Shown here: one piece after another, positions 50,617-60,170 of the stretch
Position numbering within the stretch: position 1 is the stretch's first letter
Layout of the letters: every line of letters starts with the position of its first letter
Source of the DNA: Candidatus Saccharimonadota bacterium
Lineage (GTDB): Bacteria > Patescibacteriota > Saccharimonadia > Saccharimonadales > Saccharimonadaceae
NCBI GenBank assembly: GCA_028289065.1
Contig: JAQGHA010000009.1
Span: 62,001-126,000, forward strand
Direction of reading: 5' to 3'
DNA length: 64,000 nt
Made by a program: the position numbers and the translations under genes
Notes under the pieces: model-generated
Told to the model about the DNA's origin: nothing
The model's input: the letters and a program-made list of their open reading frames with translations, nothing else
Database searches by the model: none

Positions 50617-51375
50617 TTAAGAGAGCGCTGTTAAACGAAACAACGTACGGGCGTTTGCGGTAGTTGCAGCGGCAATATCTTCAAGGCTTAAACCTCGGCG
50701 AGTTGCATGATATTGAGCTACGAGCTTCACATACGCGGGCTCGTTTACTTTACCACGTAATGGCGCAGGAGTCAAGAAAGGGGCATCCGTTTCGAACAAT
50801 AACCTATCCAGCGGAATAGAATCGAAGGTTTCTTTTTGGGTCTCATCTTTAGTAAACGTACTAATTCCATTCACACCAATATATAGACCACGGTCTAAGG
50901 CCTTTTGTAAATTCTCACTTGAATCTGTAAAACTATGTAATTCCCCTCGTATACCTGGGTATTTATCGAAAATGGGCCAAAAATCATCAAAAGCTTCGCG
51001 GACATGGAAAATAATAGGCAAATCATGCTTTAAAGCTATTTTAATCTGGTCTTCTAAAGCTTCCATTTGAACTTCACGCGGGCTATGGGTATAAAAATAA
51101 TCAAGGCCTATTTCCCCTACCGCTACTATTTTTTCTGAGCTACCAGCTAACGCATCGATTCGCCCGTAGCCATCTTTAGTGTCATGGGGGTGCACACCAA
51201 TAACGGCGTATGCTTGGCGGTGCTTTTCAGCAAAAGCAATCGCCTGCTTAGAGCTTTCTTCAGATGTTCCAACACATATAAATTCGTTTACGCCAGCATC
51301 AGAAGCACGTTGAAGTACTTCATCTAGAGGTAATTCATAAGGCTCGTGAATATGACAATGAGTATCAATCAACAT
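50617..51375 (-). CDS. tatD: TatD family metal-dependent hydrolase
   Basis: 252-residue TIM-barrel DNase/hydrolase. Metal ligands: the HxH of IDTHCHIHE (about 3-9), the Glu in AVGEIGLDYFYTHSP, His in PIIFHVREA and in ELHSFTDS, and the Asp in LLFETDAPFLTPAPLRG. Family roles are 3'-5' DNA exonuclease and quality control. It begins within the stop of metG (1-nt overlap). metG-tatD is a long-known pairing also found beside rpfB/yabE and ksgA, as here. Confidence 0.94.
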   Translation of the reverse strand: MLIDTHCHIHEPYELPLDEVLQRASDAGVNEFICVGTSEESSKQAIAFAEKHRQAYAVIGVHPHDTKDGYGRIDALAGSSEKIVAVGEIGLDYFYTHSPREVQMEALEDQIKIALKHDLPIIFHVREAFDDFWPIFDKYPGIRGELHSFTDSSENLQKALDRGLYIGVNGISTFTKDETQKETFDSIPLDRLLFETDAPFLTPAPLRGKVNEPAYVKLVAQYHATRRGLSLEDIAAATTANARTLFRLTALS

Positions 51376-52871
51376 TATTGTTTAGCAGCGTGTGGATCAG
51401 CGGTATGAATATACCGTTTAGGGAATAACACGCCCTCCGACTGCTTCACAACACCGGTTTCAAAGGTCTCGTGAATATAAGCTGCTGTACCAGGCATAAA
51501 TGGCAGTAATAAGTCACCAATTTGCACTAAGGCACCAGCACAGTGCGCTAAAATTTCAGCAAGGTGAGGTTCAGCTTCGGGGTCAGTACCAATACCCTTG
51601 GCAACTATCCATGGCTTTACGTTATCAATATATTGGTTGAGGCTACGGATTTTATTCCAGACTTCGTCAATTGCTTTGTTAAACTCAAGTGCTTCCATAG
51701 CACGGTGATAATTAGTCATGTCGTGTTCGGTCTGTTGAGAATCACCAATAACGCCGGCTTGATAACGCAGTATCATACTCGCAACCCGTTGAATAAGGTT
51801 CCCTAAGTCATTACCCAGTTCGCCGTTATAGGCAGTTTCAAACTTTTCCCAAGTAAAGTCACCGTCATCCTGGGTAGGAATATGACGTGAGAAGAAATAA
51901 CGGAATGCATCTAGGCCGTATTGGTCAATAATTTCATTTGGGTCGATAACGTTACCAACACTTTTGCTGATTTTCGAGCCGCCGATATTAACAAAACCAT
52001 GAGCTAACAGCTTTTTTGGCAGTTCAAGCCCAAGGCCAAGAAGCATGGCAGGCCAAATACCGGCATGGAAACGGAGAATATCTTTACCAATAACTTGAAC
52101 GTCTGCTGGCCAGAAGCTTTTGTATTCCTCTGGACGGTCAGGGTAGCCAAGTACTGTAATATAATTAGCCAGCGCATCAAGCCAGACATACATAATTTGC
52201 TCAGGGTCGCCAGGGACCGGAATACCCCAAGTTAAATTCTTTTTAGGCCGAGAAATACTGACGTCAGGTGTACCGTCCTTAATGAGCTCTAAGAATTCGT
52301 TCTGTCGAAACTCTGGCACGATTTGCATAGTCCCATTATTAATGGCTTCTTTGATTTGATCGGTAAAGGCACTGGTTTTAAAGAAATAGTTTTCTTCACT
52401 TACTTGCTCGAATGGCGTTTGGTGGTCAGGGCAAATACCAGCAAGGGCCTGTACCTCGTTATTAGTAAAGAAGGCTTCATGGCCCATACAGTACCAACCA
52501 CTATATGCACCCTTATAAATATAAGGCTTTAGCTGTTCCCAGATGTATTGTACAGATTGTACATGGTGCTCGTCGGTTGTACGGATAAAGTCAGTGTATT
52601 GTGCACCAACTTTTTTAATGAAGTTTTCAAAATTAAGATACATTTTGTCAGTATAAGCTTTAGGGTCGAGGCCTTCTTCAGCCGCTTTGGCAGAGATTTT
52701 ATTACCGTGTTCATCAGTACCAACTTGAAATCGAACTTCGTGGCCGTTTTGACGTTGGTATCGAGTCCAAATATCGGCCAGCATGTAATCAATAGCGTGC
52801 CCAATATGAGGAGCACCATTCACATAAGGAATAGCAGTCGTGATGTAGAGTTTCTTTTGTGGTTGTTCCAT
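51375..52871 (-). CDS. metG: Methionyl-tRNA synthetase
   Basis: 498 residues, class I. HIGH box in PYVNGAPHIGHAID, KMSKS variant in GGSKISKSVGNVIDP, the zinc-poor type knuckle region around WYCMGHEAFFTNNEVQ, and an anticodon-binding helical domain with ELGNDLGNLIQRV. The optional C-terminal tRNA-binding domain is absent, which is common. TACAAT at 52881-52886 lies 9 nt before the ATG with no ribosome site. Confidence 0.96.
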   Translation of the reverse strand: MEQPQKKLYITTAIPYVNGAPHIGHAIDYMLADIWTRYQRQNGHEVRFQVGTDEHGNKISAKAAEEGLDPKAYTDKMYLNFENFIKKVGAQYTDFIRTTDEHHVQSVQYIWEQLKPYIYKGAYSGWYCMGHEAFFTNNEVQALAGICPDHQTPFEQVSEENYFFKTSAFTDQIKEAINNGTMQIVPEFRQNEFLELIKDGTPDVSISRPKKNLTWGIPVPGDPEQIMYVWLDALANYITVLGYPDRPEEYKSFWPADVQVIGKDILRFHAGIWPAMLLGLGLELPKKLLAHGFVNIGGSKISKSVGNVIDPNEIIDQYGLDAFRYFFSRHIPTQDDGDFTWEKFETAYNGELGNDLGNLIQRVASMILRYQAGVIGDSQQTEHDMTNYHRAMEALEFNKAIDEVWNKIRSLNQYIDNVKPWIVAKGIGTDPEAEPHLAEILAHCAGALVQIGDLLLPFMPGTAAYIHETFETGVVKQSEGVLFPKRYIHTADPHAAKQ

Positions 52872-52914
52872 TTAGAATCTATTGTAACAGATTGATATCG
52901 AAACTGTCAGCCGC

Positions 52915-54120
52915 CTAAATGCCGTCAGCCCTTGACCAGTCGGTGGCTAAGTCAAATCCGTCTGGGTGGTTAGCGGCAAAGCCACCAGTATCGTATACTT
53001 TGGCGGGTCCAACACTGGTTTCGGTAATTGAACACTTAGGGTAACGGCTATAATTGGCTGCAATAATCACGTAACCATCTCGATCAACTTTTACGCCATC
53101 AACCCGTACTTCATAAAAACCACCTTGGCCACATGATTGCATTACCCGGCTCATGTTCAGGTCGTAATAAGTTTCACGGTGCACGACACCTTTGCTATCG
53201 GTCCACATTTGCGCGCCTTTAGAATGCGTTAATGCACCCGGCCTATTTTTTATACCAACGACTTCAATTTGTTTTACTGGTTCTTTAGTAACAATACTCG
53301 CAATTTTGGTTCGCGAAATCTCAACACCGTCTTTAACTTCTATTTCATATGTGTTGGCACGTACACCTGGTACCCCTACAGTACTTACTACCTTGTAACC
53401 CACTTCCCTATCGGCATCAAAAATCCTTTCACTAGTAAATGGCGTAGCTTCATCAAGCGTAACTGTTTGCTTTCCTTCTTGCCAAACTCGAACTTCCATA
53501 CCACTGACAATAGGCGTTGTTTCTGGTACGGATACTCGACCATTCACACCAAGCACAATACCTTTTTCTTTCAACATTTCGCCAACGGTATCACCCTGGG
53601 TTCGAATAAGCGTTTTTTTGCTGTATAAATCAAGGGTAAGTGGCACCGCTCGGTCAATACTCATCTGCAAGCCAGCGCCGTCGCCGATAAAATCTCCCGA
53701 AGGAAGCAAACGAGTCGCATCTTCAGGGTAAATAGTTATACCAGCATCCTTGGCGATTCGTTCCGGCACTTGGTATGGCGTCATAATCTTTACCCGGGTT
53801 GAACCATCAATCACAAATACTGGCCGGGCTCGGTAAATATTCACCTGGTAGTCAGGTGCAATCAGCTCATCGTCACGCGACGGCTCAACACTATCGCGAA
53901 TGTCCAGCTCGATGCCATTATCTTTCAATGCTTCACCGATCGTCTTTTTATCAGTTAAAAAGGAGCTTTCTGTATTTCGGTCATACACAGTAATGAGAGT
54001 TTTAGTGTCTGTTTGAGCATGTACAAAGGATGTGAGATTGAGGCACGCCAAAATAGCAACAATACTCAAACTTGCGAATAAGCTTCTTACCGTAAAATGC
54101 TTGTGTGCCCAAAGTTTCAT
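52915..54120 (-). CDS. YabE-like exported protein with DUF348, G5 and 3D domains
   Basis: 401 residues. Signal helix at about 12-35, DUF348 repeats at about 40-80 (FLTDKKTIGEALKDNGIELDIRD), 95-140 and 155-200, a G5 domain at about 205-285 (RTKIASIVTKEPVKQIEVVG) and a C-terminal 3D domain with its conserved Asp residues (VDRDGYVIIAANYSRY, AKVYDTGGFA, GFDLATDW). Such proteins are secreted wall-lytic enzymes. It shares DYQVNIYRARPV with the Rpf-like protein at 54945, so these are tandem paralogues on either side of ksgA. It has a leader with a TATAAT upstream. Confidence 0.88.
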   Translation of the reverse strand: MKLWAHKHFTVRSLFASLSIVAILACLNLTSFVHAQTDTKTLITVYDRNTESSFLTDKKTIGEALKDNGIELDIRDSVEPSRDDELIAPDYQVNIYRARPVFVIDGSTRVKIMTPYQVPERIAKDAGITIYPEDATRLLPSGDFIGDGAGLQMSIDRAVPLTLDLYSKKTLIRTQGDTVGEMLKEKGIVLGVNGRVSVPETTPIVSGMEVRVWQEGKQTVTLDEATPFTSERIFDADREVGYKVVSTVGVPGVRANTYEIEVKDGVEISRTKIASIVTKEPVKQIEVVGIKNRPGALTHSKGAQMWTDSKGVVHRETYYDLNMSRVMQSCGQGGFYEVRVDGVKVDRDGYVIIAANYSRYPKCSITETSVGPAKVYDTGGFAANHPDGFDLATDWSRADGI

Positions 54121-54168
54121 ACTAGAAGGTAAACCTCTGTCATTGACTTAATTATATCATTGAACGGA

Positions 54169-54951
54169 TTACTCGGTTCGAGCAACAGTTGCCGTTAATC
54201 GTAACCAATTTTCGAGTGAAAGTTGTTCAGCTCGATCATCTGGGTCAATGCCGGCCTCAATTAATAGTTTTTCAGCTTCTGGCTTAGTGAGGTGTAGTCC
54301 GCTCGATATACTGCTGCGAAGTTTTTTACGTTTAGCCGAAAAACCGGCTTTAACGACTCGGAAAAATAGTTTCTCGTCTTCCGTGGCAACTAGCGCTTTA
54401 GGGCGAGTTTTCAAAACGACAACTTGGCTATCCACCTTCGGTGGTGGAGTGAAGAATTTTGCTGGCACTACATCACTCAGTTCAACCTGGGCGTATATTT
54501 GAGCACTCACAGCAAGAATGCTCATATTGCCTGGTTTTGCAGCTACCCTGACGGCAACTTCTTTTTGAATAAGCAATACAATAACTCGCGGCTTATTCAC
54601 AGCGGTGGTTAACAACTGGATAATTTTAGAAGTAATGTAGTACGGCACATTAGCCACAACAACGTACTGCTCAGGAAGCCGGGTCAGATCGAAGGATAAA
54701 ATATCTTGATTGACAACTTCAAGCGATGTTCCCGGAAATTGACCTGGTAATTTTGCCGCTAATTCAGCATCAAGTTCTACGGCTACTACTTTTTTCGAGC
54801 GTCGTAATAGTTCACTCGTTAATGTACCGAGGCCTGGACCAATTTCCAGCACGGTGTCATCGGCGCTAATATTGGCATCATCGGCAATTTTAGCAAGTAT
54901 ATCCCTGTCTTTTAGCCAGTGTTGGCCGAGGGATTTCTTAGGGCCTACCAC
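54169..54951 (-). CDS. rsmA: 16S rRNA dimethyladenosine transferase KsgA
   Basis: Dimethylates two adjacent adenosines near the 3' end of 16S rRNA. 260 residues with KKSLGQHWLKD, the SAM loop LEIGPGLGTLTSELL, VAVELDAELA, and the catalytic NVPYYITSKII (NxPY). GTG start at 54951 overlaps the Rpf-like gene by 7 nt. The Rpf/ksgA link is the same as in Actinobacteria. Confidence 0.95.
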   Translation of the reverse strand: MVGPKKSLGQHWLKDRDILAKIADDANISADDTVLEIGPGLGTLTSELLRRSKKVVAVELDAELAAKLPGQFPGTSLEVVNQDILSFDLTRLPEQYVVVANVPYYITSKIIQLLTTAVNKPRVIVLLIQKEVAVRVAAKPGNMSILAVSAQIYAQVELSDVVPAKFFTPPPKVDSQVVVLKTRPKALVATEDEKLFFRVVKAGFSAKRKKLRSSISSGLHLTKPEAEKLLIEAGIDPDDRAEQLSLENWLRLTATVARTE

Positions 54952-56189
54952 CAGCCCTTTGCGACCTTGAATTTATAAGCCGCCTCCCAAGTTCCATAAC
55001 GACCAATTGCATAGCTATGGCACCACTTCATTTGAGTTACCACGTTTGTTCGCCAATCGCCACCAGCCGTTGCCATTTTAATTCCAGGGGTAGCTTGGCA
55101 CAGGCCATAACCCACACCGCTTGAACTTTCCGCACCAGCAAATTTTTCATAGTAACTTGAAGCACAGCCAGTTGTACCTTGCCAACGAATTGCACACCAT
55201 AAAGCGTTCTCGTTGTTAATTATATACGCAGCGTACTCTTGGTCACCGCTAGCAACCCCAGCTGCAGTCATAATGGCAGCTTTATCAGCCGAGAAAGTTA
55301 CCGAAAGGTTTACTTTATCACCTACTACTTCGACTTGGTTTTTTGGTTGTTGCGTGACAATGGCAGCAATTTCAGTTCGTAAAATTTCTTGGCCATCGCG
55401 GACTTCAATTTCATAGGTAACCGTTCGTTTTCCCGCGACACCTGGTGTTTGAATTTCTTTGTATCCATACGCCCGGTCAGCATCCTTAATCTGTTCTGTG
55501 CCGAAGGCAACATCTTCGTCAACGTTGACGGTTTGTTTACCTTCTCGCCAGATACGGACTTCCAGCCCGCTTGTTATAGTGGTAGACCCTGCTAATGAAG
55601 CTCGGTCATTAGCGGCCAAAGTAATACCTTTTTCTGCCAACATCTCTTCAACCGTATTTCCTTGGGTGCGAATGTAAGTTTTCTTACCGTATAAATTAAG
55701 AACCAGAGGTGTTGCCCGGTCGATTTTCAGTTGTAAGCCAGCGCCATCGCCAACAATATCAGCCGAGCGGCTCAGGCTACTGGTGTCTTCAGGGAACAGT
55801 GCAATACCGACATCGGCAATGATTTGCTCAGGTGTTTGATAAGGGGTCACTACTTTTAAACGGGTAGCACCATCTATAACCGTTACTGGGCGCGCCCGGT
55901 AGATATTTACCTGATAATCGCTAGCAACCAGTTTTTCGTCAATTGCGGGCTCTACGGCATCGTGCGAATCAACATCAATGCCCACTTCTTTAAAAGCATC
56001 CTTTAAGGTTTCGGCTTGAGTCAGGAAGACCGTTTCTTTACCTCGGTCGTGGACAGATATAAGTCGACCATTTTCACTTGAAGCGGCAGCTGGCCGAGCG
56101 ATCAAGCTAGCCGCGAATATGCCAAAAAGCCCCAAAACGGCGAGGCTCACAGAAATAAACGTGGTGGATTTGCGCAAACGCAGTCTCAT
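54945..56189 (-). CDS. Rpf-like exported muralytic protein (DUF348-G5-lysozyme-like)
   Basis: 414 residues. Signal helix about 12-36, three DUF348 repeats (about 40-200), G5 domain (about 205-285, RTEIAAIVTQQPKNQVEVVG) and a C-terminal lysozyme-like domain (about 305-414) with a probable catalytic Glu in IINNENALWCAIRW and the RPF/APF-type GYGLCQATPGIKMATAGGDW. This is the architecture of RpfB of Actinobacteria, enzymes that cut peptidoglycan and wake dormant cells. It is the first gene of the Rpf-ksgA pair, with a TATACT box and a leader of about 45 nt. Acting on its own wall or on a host wall is not decided by sequence. Confidence 0.88.
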   Translation of the reverse strand: MRLRLRKSTTFISVSLAVLGLFGIFAASLIARPAAASSENGRLISVHDRGKETVFLTQAETLKDAFKEVGIDVDSHDAVEPAIDEKLVASDYQVNIYRARPVTVIDGATRLKVVTPYQTPEQIIADVGIALFPEDTSSLSRSADIVGDGAGLQLKIDRATPLVLNLYGKKTYIRTQGNTVEEMLAEKGITLAANDRASLAGSTTITSGLEVRIWREGKQTVNVDEDVAFGTEQIKDADRAYGYKEIQTPGVAGKRTVTYEIEVRDGQEILRTEIAAIVTQQPKNQVEVVGDKVNLSVTFSADKAAIMTAAGVASGDQEYAAYIINNENALWCAIRWQGTTGCASSYYEKFAGAESSSGVGYGLCQATPGIKMATAGGDWRTNVVTQMKWCHSYAIGRYGTWEAAYKFKVAKGWW

Positions 56190-56234
56190 AAAAAAATAAA
56201 CATTCCCTAACAGTGTGTATTGTTTAGTATAGCA

Positions 56235-58346
56235 CTAAAGCTTTTGTAAATGGGCGTATTCAGCGTTTAACTTTTTAGTTTGACCACTGATAAAGGCAAT
56301 CGTTACAGCCATACCATCAACGTCAATAATTTCACCATCACCAAAGGCTGCCGAACGGACTTTATCACCAATATCGAAGCCGATATCGTCGCTATAAAAA
56401 GGCTCATCTGGTTGATACCCCATCACATTTGGCTCGGGATTAGTCATCGCCACTTGGTCACCCATATCGGTAATAAATCGTGACATCGGATTATAGGTTC
56501 GCTGGCCAAATTGCAGGCGGCTATACGCGTAACTGAGGTGCAACTCTTCACGGGCCCGTGTCATACCAACGTAACAAAGCCGGCGTTCTTCCTCGAGCTC
56601 AGCCGGGCTAGCCTCGAAAACTCGTGAGTGTGGCAAAATACCTTCTTCAAGCCCGACCATAAAGACCACTGGGAACTCTAAGCCTTTAGCAGCATGCAGC
56701 GTCATTAACGTTACTGTATCACCATCTTTTTGGCTATCGACACTCGACATTAAGGCCACTTCTTCAAGGAAATCTGAAATACTAGTAAAGTTTTGGGCAT
56801 CAGATAACAATGACCCGAGGTTCTCTTCGCGGTCTTCAGCCTGTGGTGTACCGTCAAGAATGTAATCTCGGTAACCAACTAACTTAATAACCGATTCAAT
56901 TAATTCTGCTGGGCTAGCTTCTTCTACCCGTTCGCGAAGGCTGAGGAGTTTTTCGCCAAGCCGAGCTAAAGCTACTTTCGCCTTACCGGTTACAATATTT
57001 TCAGCCTCAACCCGTACTAAAGCATCAATGATATCAACCGGTTGTTCCGATTGCCACAGTAAAAAACGTTCTAAACTAGTAGCCCCTACGCCACGAGTAG
57101 GAACGTTAGCGATGCGGCTGAAGCTCATACGATCATTCGGCTGATAAATAAGTTTTAAATAAGCAATAATATCTTTAATTTCTTTACGGTCATAGAAGCG
57201 TACACCACCAACAATTTGGTAGGGCACTCGCATTTGCAAAAAGGCACGCTCTAAAGTATAACTTTGGGCATTGGTTCGGTATAAAACTGCGAAATTGTCA
57301 TATTTGCGGGCACCAATTGTTACTTGGGCTGAAATGCGGTCAGCGACCTGCCGAGCTTCTTCGGCTTCATCATACACGCCATGTACTTGTACTGGCGCTC
57401 CACTGCCTTCAGCCGTCCATAACTCTTTATCGGTGCGTTGGGTATTTTTGGTAATTACTTGGTGGGCAGCTTCCAAAATATTACCAGTACTACGGTAATT
57501 TTGTTCAAGTTTAACTACCGTGGCACCGGCGAAGTCACGTTCAAAGTTTAAGATATTGGTAAAATCAGCCCCGCGCCAACTGTAAATTGACTGCCAGTCA
57601 TCACCAACGACACAAATATTCTTTTCGTCGTTAACGAGTAGCTTTACTAGCTGGTATTGAGCAGCGTTAGTGTCTTGGTACTCGTCGATCATAATATGCT
57701 TGAAATGGTTTCGCCACTTAGCGCGAATTTCTTTGTTGTTTTGCAACAAATTAACCGCTTCTAAAAGTAAGTCGTCGAAATCTAAGGCTTTGGCTTCTTT
57801 ACGGCGTTTTTCATATAGCGCATACACCTTGGCGACATTTTTTTGGAATGGGTAGTGAGCATCGGCTTCGTATTCAGTTGGGTTTAACATCGCATTTTTA
57901 GCTGATGAAATAGCACCACTGACTGCTGATGGCTTCATATCTTTATCGGTAATCGAAAGCTGTTTCATAGCTTGCTTTACTAACCCTTGGCGGTCGTCTT
58001 CATCGTAAATGACAAAGTTACGGGGAACATCAATAAATTGGCCATCCATCCGAAGTAAACGTACACAAATACCGTGAAAGGTTCCCATCCAGGGCATAAA
58101 CGAGCGGTCATTGGGCTGGTTTAATAAATGCGATAAGCGCTCACGCATTTCTTTGGCGGCTTTATTGGTAAAAGTCACTGCCAAAATTTGGCTTGGCCAG
58201 ATGCCTTTTTCAGCAATCAGCAATGCAATACGGTGGGTCAGCGTCTTGGTTTTACCACTCCCCGCCCCAGCTAAAATCAAAAGCGGCCCCGACGTTGTCA
58301 GAGCAGCTTGGCGCTGCGCATCATTTAATTCCCCAAGAATGTCCAT
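56235..58346 (-). CDS. uvrD: UvrD/PcrA-type DNA helicase
   Basis: 703-residue SF1A helicase for repair and fork rescue. Motif I AGAGSGKTKTLTHR, Ia VTFTNKAAKEM, II IDEYQDTN, III GDDWQSIYSWRGA, IV EQNYRSTGNI, V LMTLHAAKGLEFPVVFMVG and VI CYVGMTRAREEL are all intact. The C-terminal tail (FSDDIGFDIGDKVRSAAFGDGEI-type Tudor-like end) binds RNA polymerase in PcrA. TATACT at 58354-58359, 7 nt from the ATG, no ribosome site. Confidence 0.96.
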   Translation of the reverse strand: MDILGELNDAQRQAALTTSGPLLILAGAGSGKTKTLTHRIALLIAEKGIWPSQILAVTFTNKAAKEMRERLSHLLNQPNDRSFMPWMGTFHGICVRLLRMDGQFIDVPRNFVIYDEDDRQGLVKQAMKQLSITDKDMKPSAVSGAISSAKNAMLNPTEYEADAHYPFQKNVAKVYALYEKRRKEAKALDFDDLLLEAVNLLQNNKEIRAKWRNHFKHIMIDEYQDTNAAQYQLVKLLVNDEKNICVVGDDWQSIYSWRGADFTNILNFERDFAGATVVKLEQNYRSTGNILEAAHQVITKNTQRTDKELWTAEGSGAPVQVHGVYDEAEEARQVADRISAQVTIGARKYDNFAVLYRTNAQSYTLERAFLQMRVPYQIVGGVRFYDRKEIKDIIAYLKLIYQPNDRMSFSRIANVPTRGVGATSLERFLLWQSEQPVDIIDALVRVEAENIVTGKAKVALARLGEKLLSLRERVEEASPAELIESVIKLVGYRDYILDGTPQAEDREENLGSLLSDAQNFTSISDFLEEVALMSSVDSQKDGDTVTLMTLHAAKGLEFPVVFMVGLEEGILPHSRVFEASPAELEEERRLCYVGMTRAREELHLSYAYSRLQFGQRTYNPMSRFITDMGDQVAMTNPEPNVMGYQPDEPFYSDDIGFDIGDKVRSAAFGDGEIIDVDGMAVTIAFISGQTKKLNAEYAHLQKL

Positions 58347-58370
58347 TGTATCTAGTATACAACGGAATCG

Positions 58371-59342
58371 TTACAGCATTGGTACTACGTACGTGAAAAT
58401 TGCCCAGCCGGCGCCGGCACCAAGTATGATAAGTAGAATAATCCAAAAGACAGTCAGCCAACCTGACTTCTTTTTAACAGGTTGAACAACTGGTTGATGA
58501 TACGATTCAGTGTCGTACATCGCACCGGTCTCTTGGTTAGAGCTTGGTTGTTCTTTGTATTGAGGGGTAATCGAAGTTGGGCCAATAGGCTCTTCGGCAA
58601 TTGGTTGCGGAGCTTCAATAATAGGCTGAGGTGTTTCAGTAACCGGTTCTGGTTCAACGGCAACATCTTCTGTTTTTACAGGTTCTTCATCTTCAAATGT
58701 CTTTAGTTCAGTTTCTTCACTAATAGCTGTAGCAGCCGCAAAATCAATTGGATCAGGTAAGTTCGTTGCTTCTAAGCGTTCTTGAGGCTCTGGTGCTTCA
58801 AGAAGTTCTTCATCTGGTTCGTCTAATAGTCCTTGGAAATCAAATGTATCAGATACTGCGCTTACGTCTGTAGGCAAACTTTCGCCACCACCCAAAGGTC
58901 GTTTTTCAACTTTTGTGTCTGGCAGGAAGGGTGATTCAAGCGGCTCGTTCCAGGCAGCCGGCTCGGTATATTGAGGTTGAGCAACAACTGGTTCTGCTGG
59001 AGCGACGGGTGTAATAACTTCTGGCTTCTTTTCAGCCGGCGCATCGGTTGTACGTGAACGCATATCAGATGAGGGGTGTACCATATCCATAAACCGGCCT
59101 GAGCTACGGCGAGCTGCCGGAGCGGTCGAGACAGGGCTTGGAGGTGGCGTTGGGGTTGGCGCTGGAACAGGCGTCGGTGCTGGCGCATCGGAGACTGGTG
59201 ACAAGACCGTTCGTTCAACGCGAGTGATTGTTTGTGGTTCAGTTGAAGCCGTTACAGGTTCTGTATCGGTTACTGGGTCGGAAACCGTTCCAAGCGCACC
59301 ATTTACAGCTCTATCTAGCTCATCAAAATCAATATCAGACAT
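58371..59342 (-). CDS. Tail-anchored, low-complexity hypothetical protein
   Basis: 323 residues: acidic and Pro/Thr/Glu-rich through residue about 285, with no fold visible, a short helix-like start (SDIDFDELDRAVNGALG), and a single hydrophobic helix at about 297-319 (WLTVFWIILLIILGAGAGWAIFTYV). It would be inserted C-terminus last, with the disordered region in the cytoplasm. SD-like AGGGT lies 5 nt before the ATG. Lies between uvrD and tpiA and is co-directional. Role unknown. Confidence 0.7.
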   Translation of the reverse strand: MSDIDFDELDRAVNGALGTVSDPVTDTEPVTASTEPQTITRVERTVLSPVSDAPAPTPVPAPTPTPPPSPVSTAPAARRSSGRFMDMVHPSSDMRSRTTDAPAEKKPEVITPVAPAEPVVAQPQYTEPAAWNEPLESPFLPDTKVEKRPLGGGESLPTDVSAVSDTFDFQGLLDEPDEELLEAPEPQERLEATNLPDPIDFAAATAISEETELKTFEDEEPVKTEDVAVEPEPVTETPQPIIEAPQPIAEEPIGPTSITPQYKEQPSSNQETGAMYDTESYHQPVVQPVKKKSGWLTVFWIILLIILGAGAGWAIFTYVVPML

Positions 59343-59352
59343 ATTACCCTAC

Positions 59353-60135
59353 TTACTTCTTACCGCTATTAATACTTCGGTGGGCTTTTTCAATAATCGT
59401 ACTGAAGGCTTTTTCGTCCAAACTAGCCCCACCGACTAATAAACCATCAATTTCGTTTAGCGCTAAGTAATCCGCGGCGCTGTCAGCCGTAACACTACCG
59501 CCATATAATACCTGTACTTCGTTTGCAGCCTTTGCGCCGTATAAATGCTTCAACTGATGGCGAATGGTTACTACAGCTTCTGTAACGTCGCTAGGAACTG
59601 CATTTTTACCGGTACCAATTGCCCAAACAGGTTCGTAAGCAATAACAACTTGAGATAGCTCTTCACTGGTAACGTTAGCAAGACCGCCAATAAGTTGGTC
59701 GTGAATTACATCGCGAGTTTCTCCGGCGGTACGCTCGTTCGTAGTTTCACCCACACAAAGAATCGGACGAATGCCATTACGGATGGCAGCTTGAACCTTA
59801 GCGCGGGTATCTTTATCAGATTCATTAAATACATGACGACGTTCAGAGTGACCGACTAACCCATATTGCACAATGCCACGAAGGTTTGTAGCTGAGACTT
59901 CCCCAGTGTAAGCACCGTGGTCACGCCAGTAAAAGTTTTGAGCTGCTAGTTTGAACTGTTTGTAGTTCACTTGCAGACTAAGCGTTTGCAAAGCCAGCAT
60001 AGTAGGCGCGATGATAACATCGACATTTCGGTGGATTTTCACCTCGTTAGCGAGGCGATGCAAAAACAAACTTGACTCATGCACCCCAAGGTTCATTTTC
60101 CAGTTTCCAATAATCAGTTTTTTATCGCTTGCCAT
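59353..60135 (-). CDS. tpiA: Triosephosphate isomerase
   Basis: 260 residues: GNWKMN (Lys), GHSERR (catalytic His), AYEPVWAIGTGK (catalytic Glu) and LYGGSVTADSAADYL (phosphate binding). Interconverts glyceraldehyde-3-phosphate and DHAP. pgk starts 36 nt away and pyk beyond, so three glycolytic genes run in the same direction here. Confidence 0.96.
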   Translation of the reverse strand: MASDKKLIIGNWKMNLGVHESSLFLHRLANEVKIHRNVDVIIAPTMLALQTLSLQVNYKQFKLAAQNFYWRDHGAYTGEVSATNLRGIVQYGLVGHSERRHVFNESDKDTRAKVQAAIRNGIRPILCVGETTNERTAGETRDVIHDQLIGGLANVTSEELSQVVIAYEPVWAIGTGKNAVPSDVTEAVVTIRHQLKHLYGAKAANEVQVLYGGSVTADSAADYLALNEIDGLLVGGASLDEKAFSTIIEKAHRSINSGKK

Positions 60136-60170
60136 AATGCCTATGCTTATTTAATTAACCTTAGTGTAGC

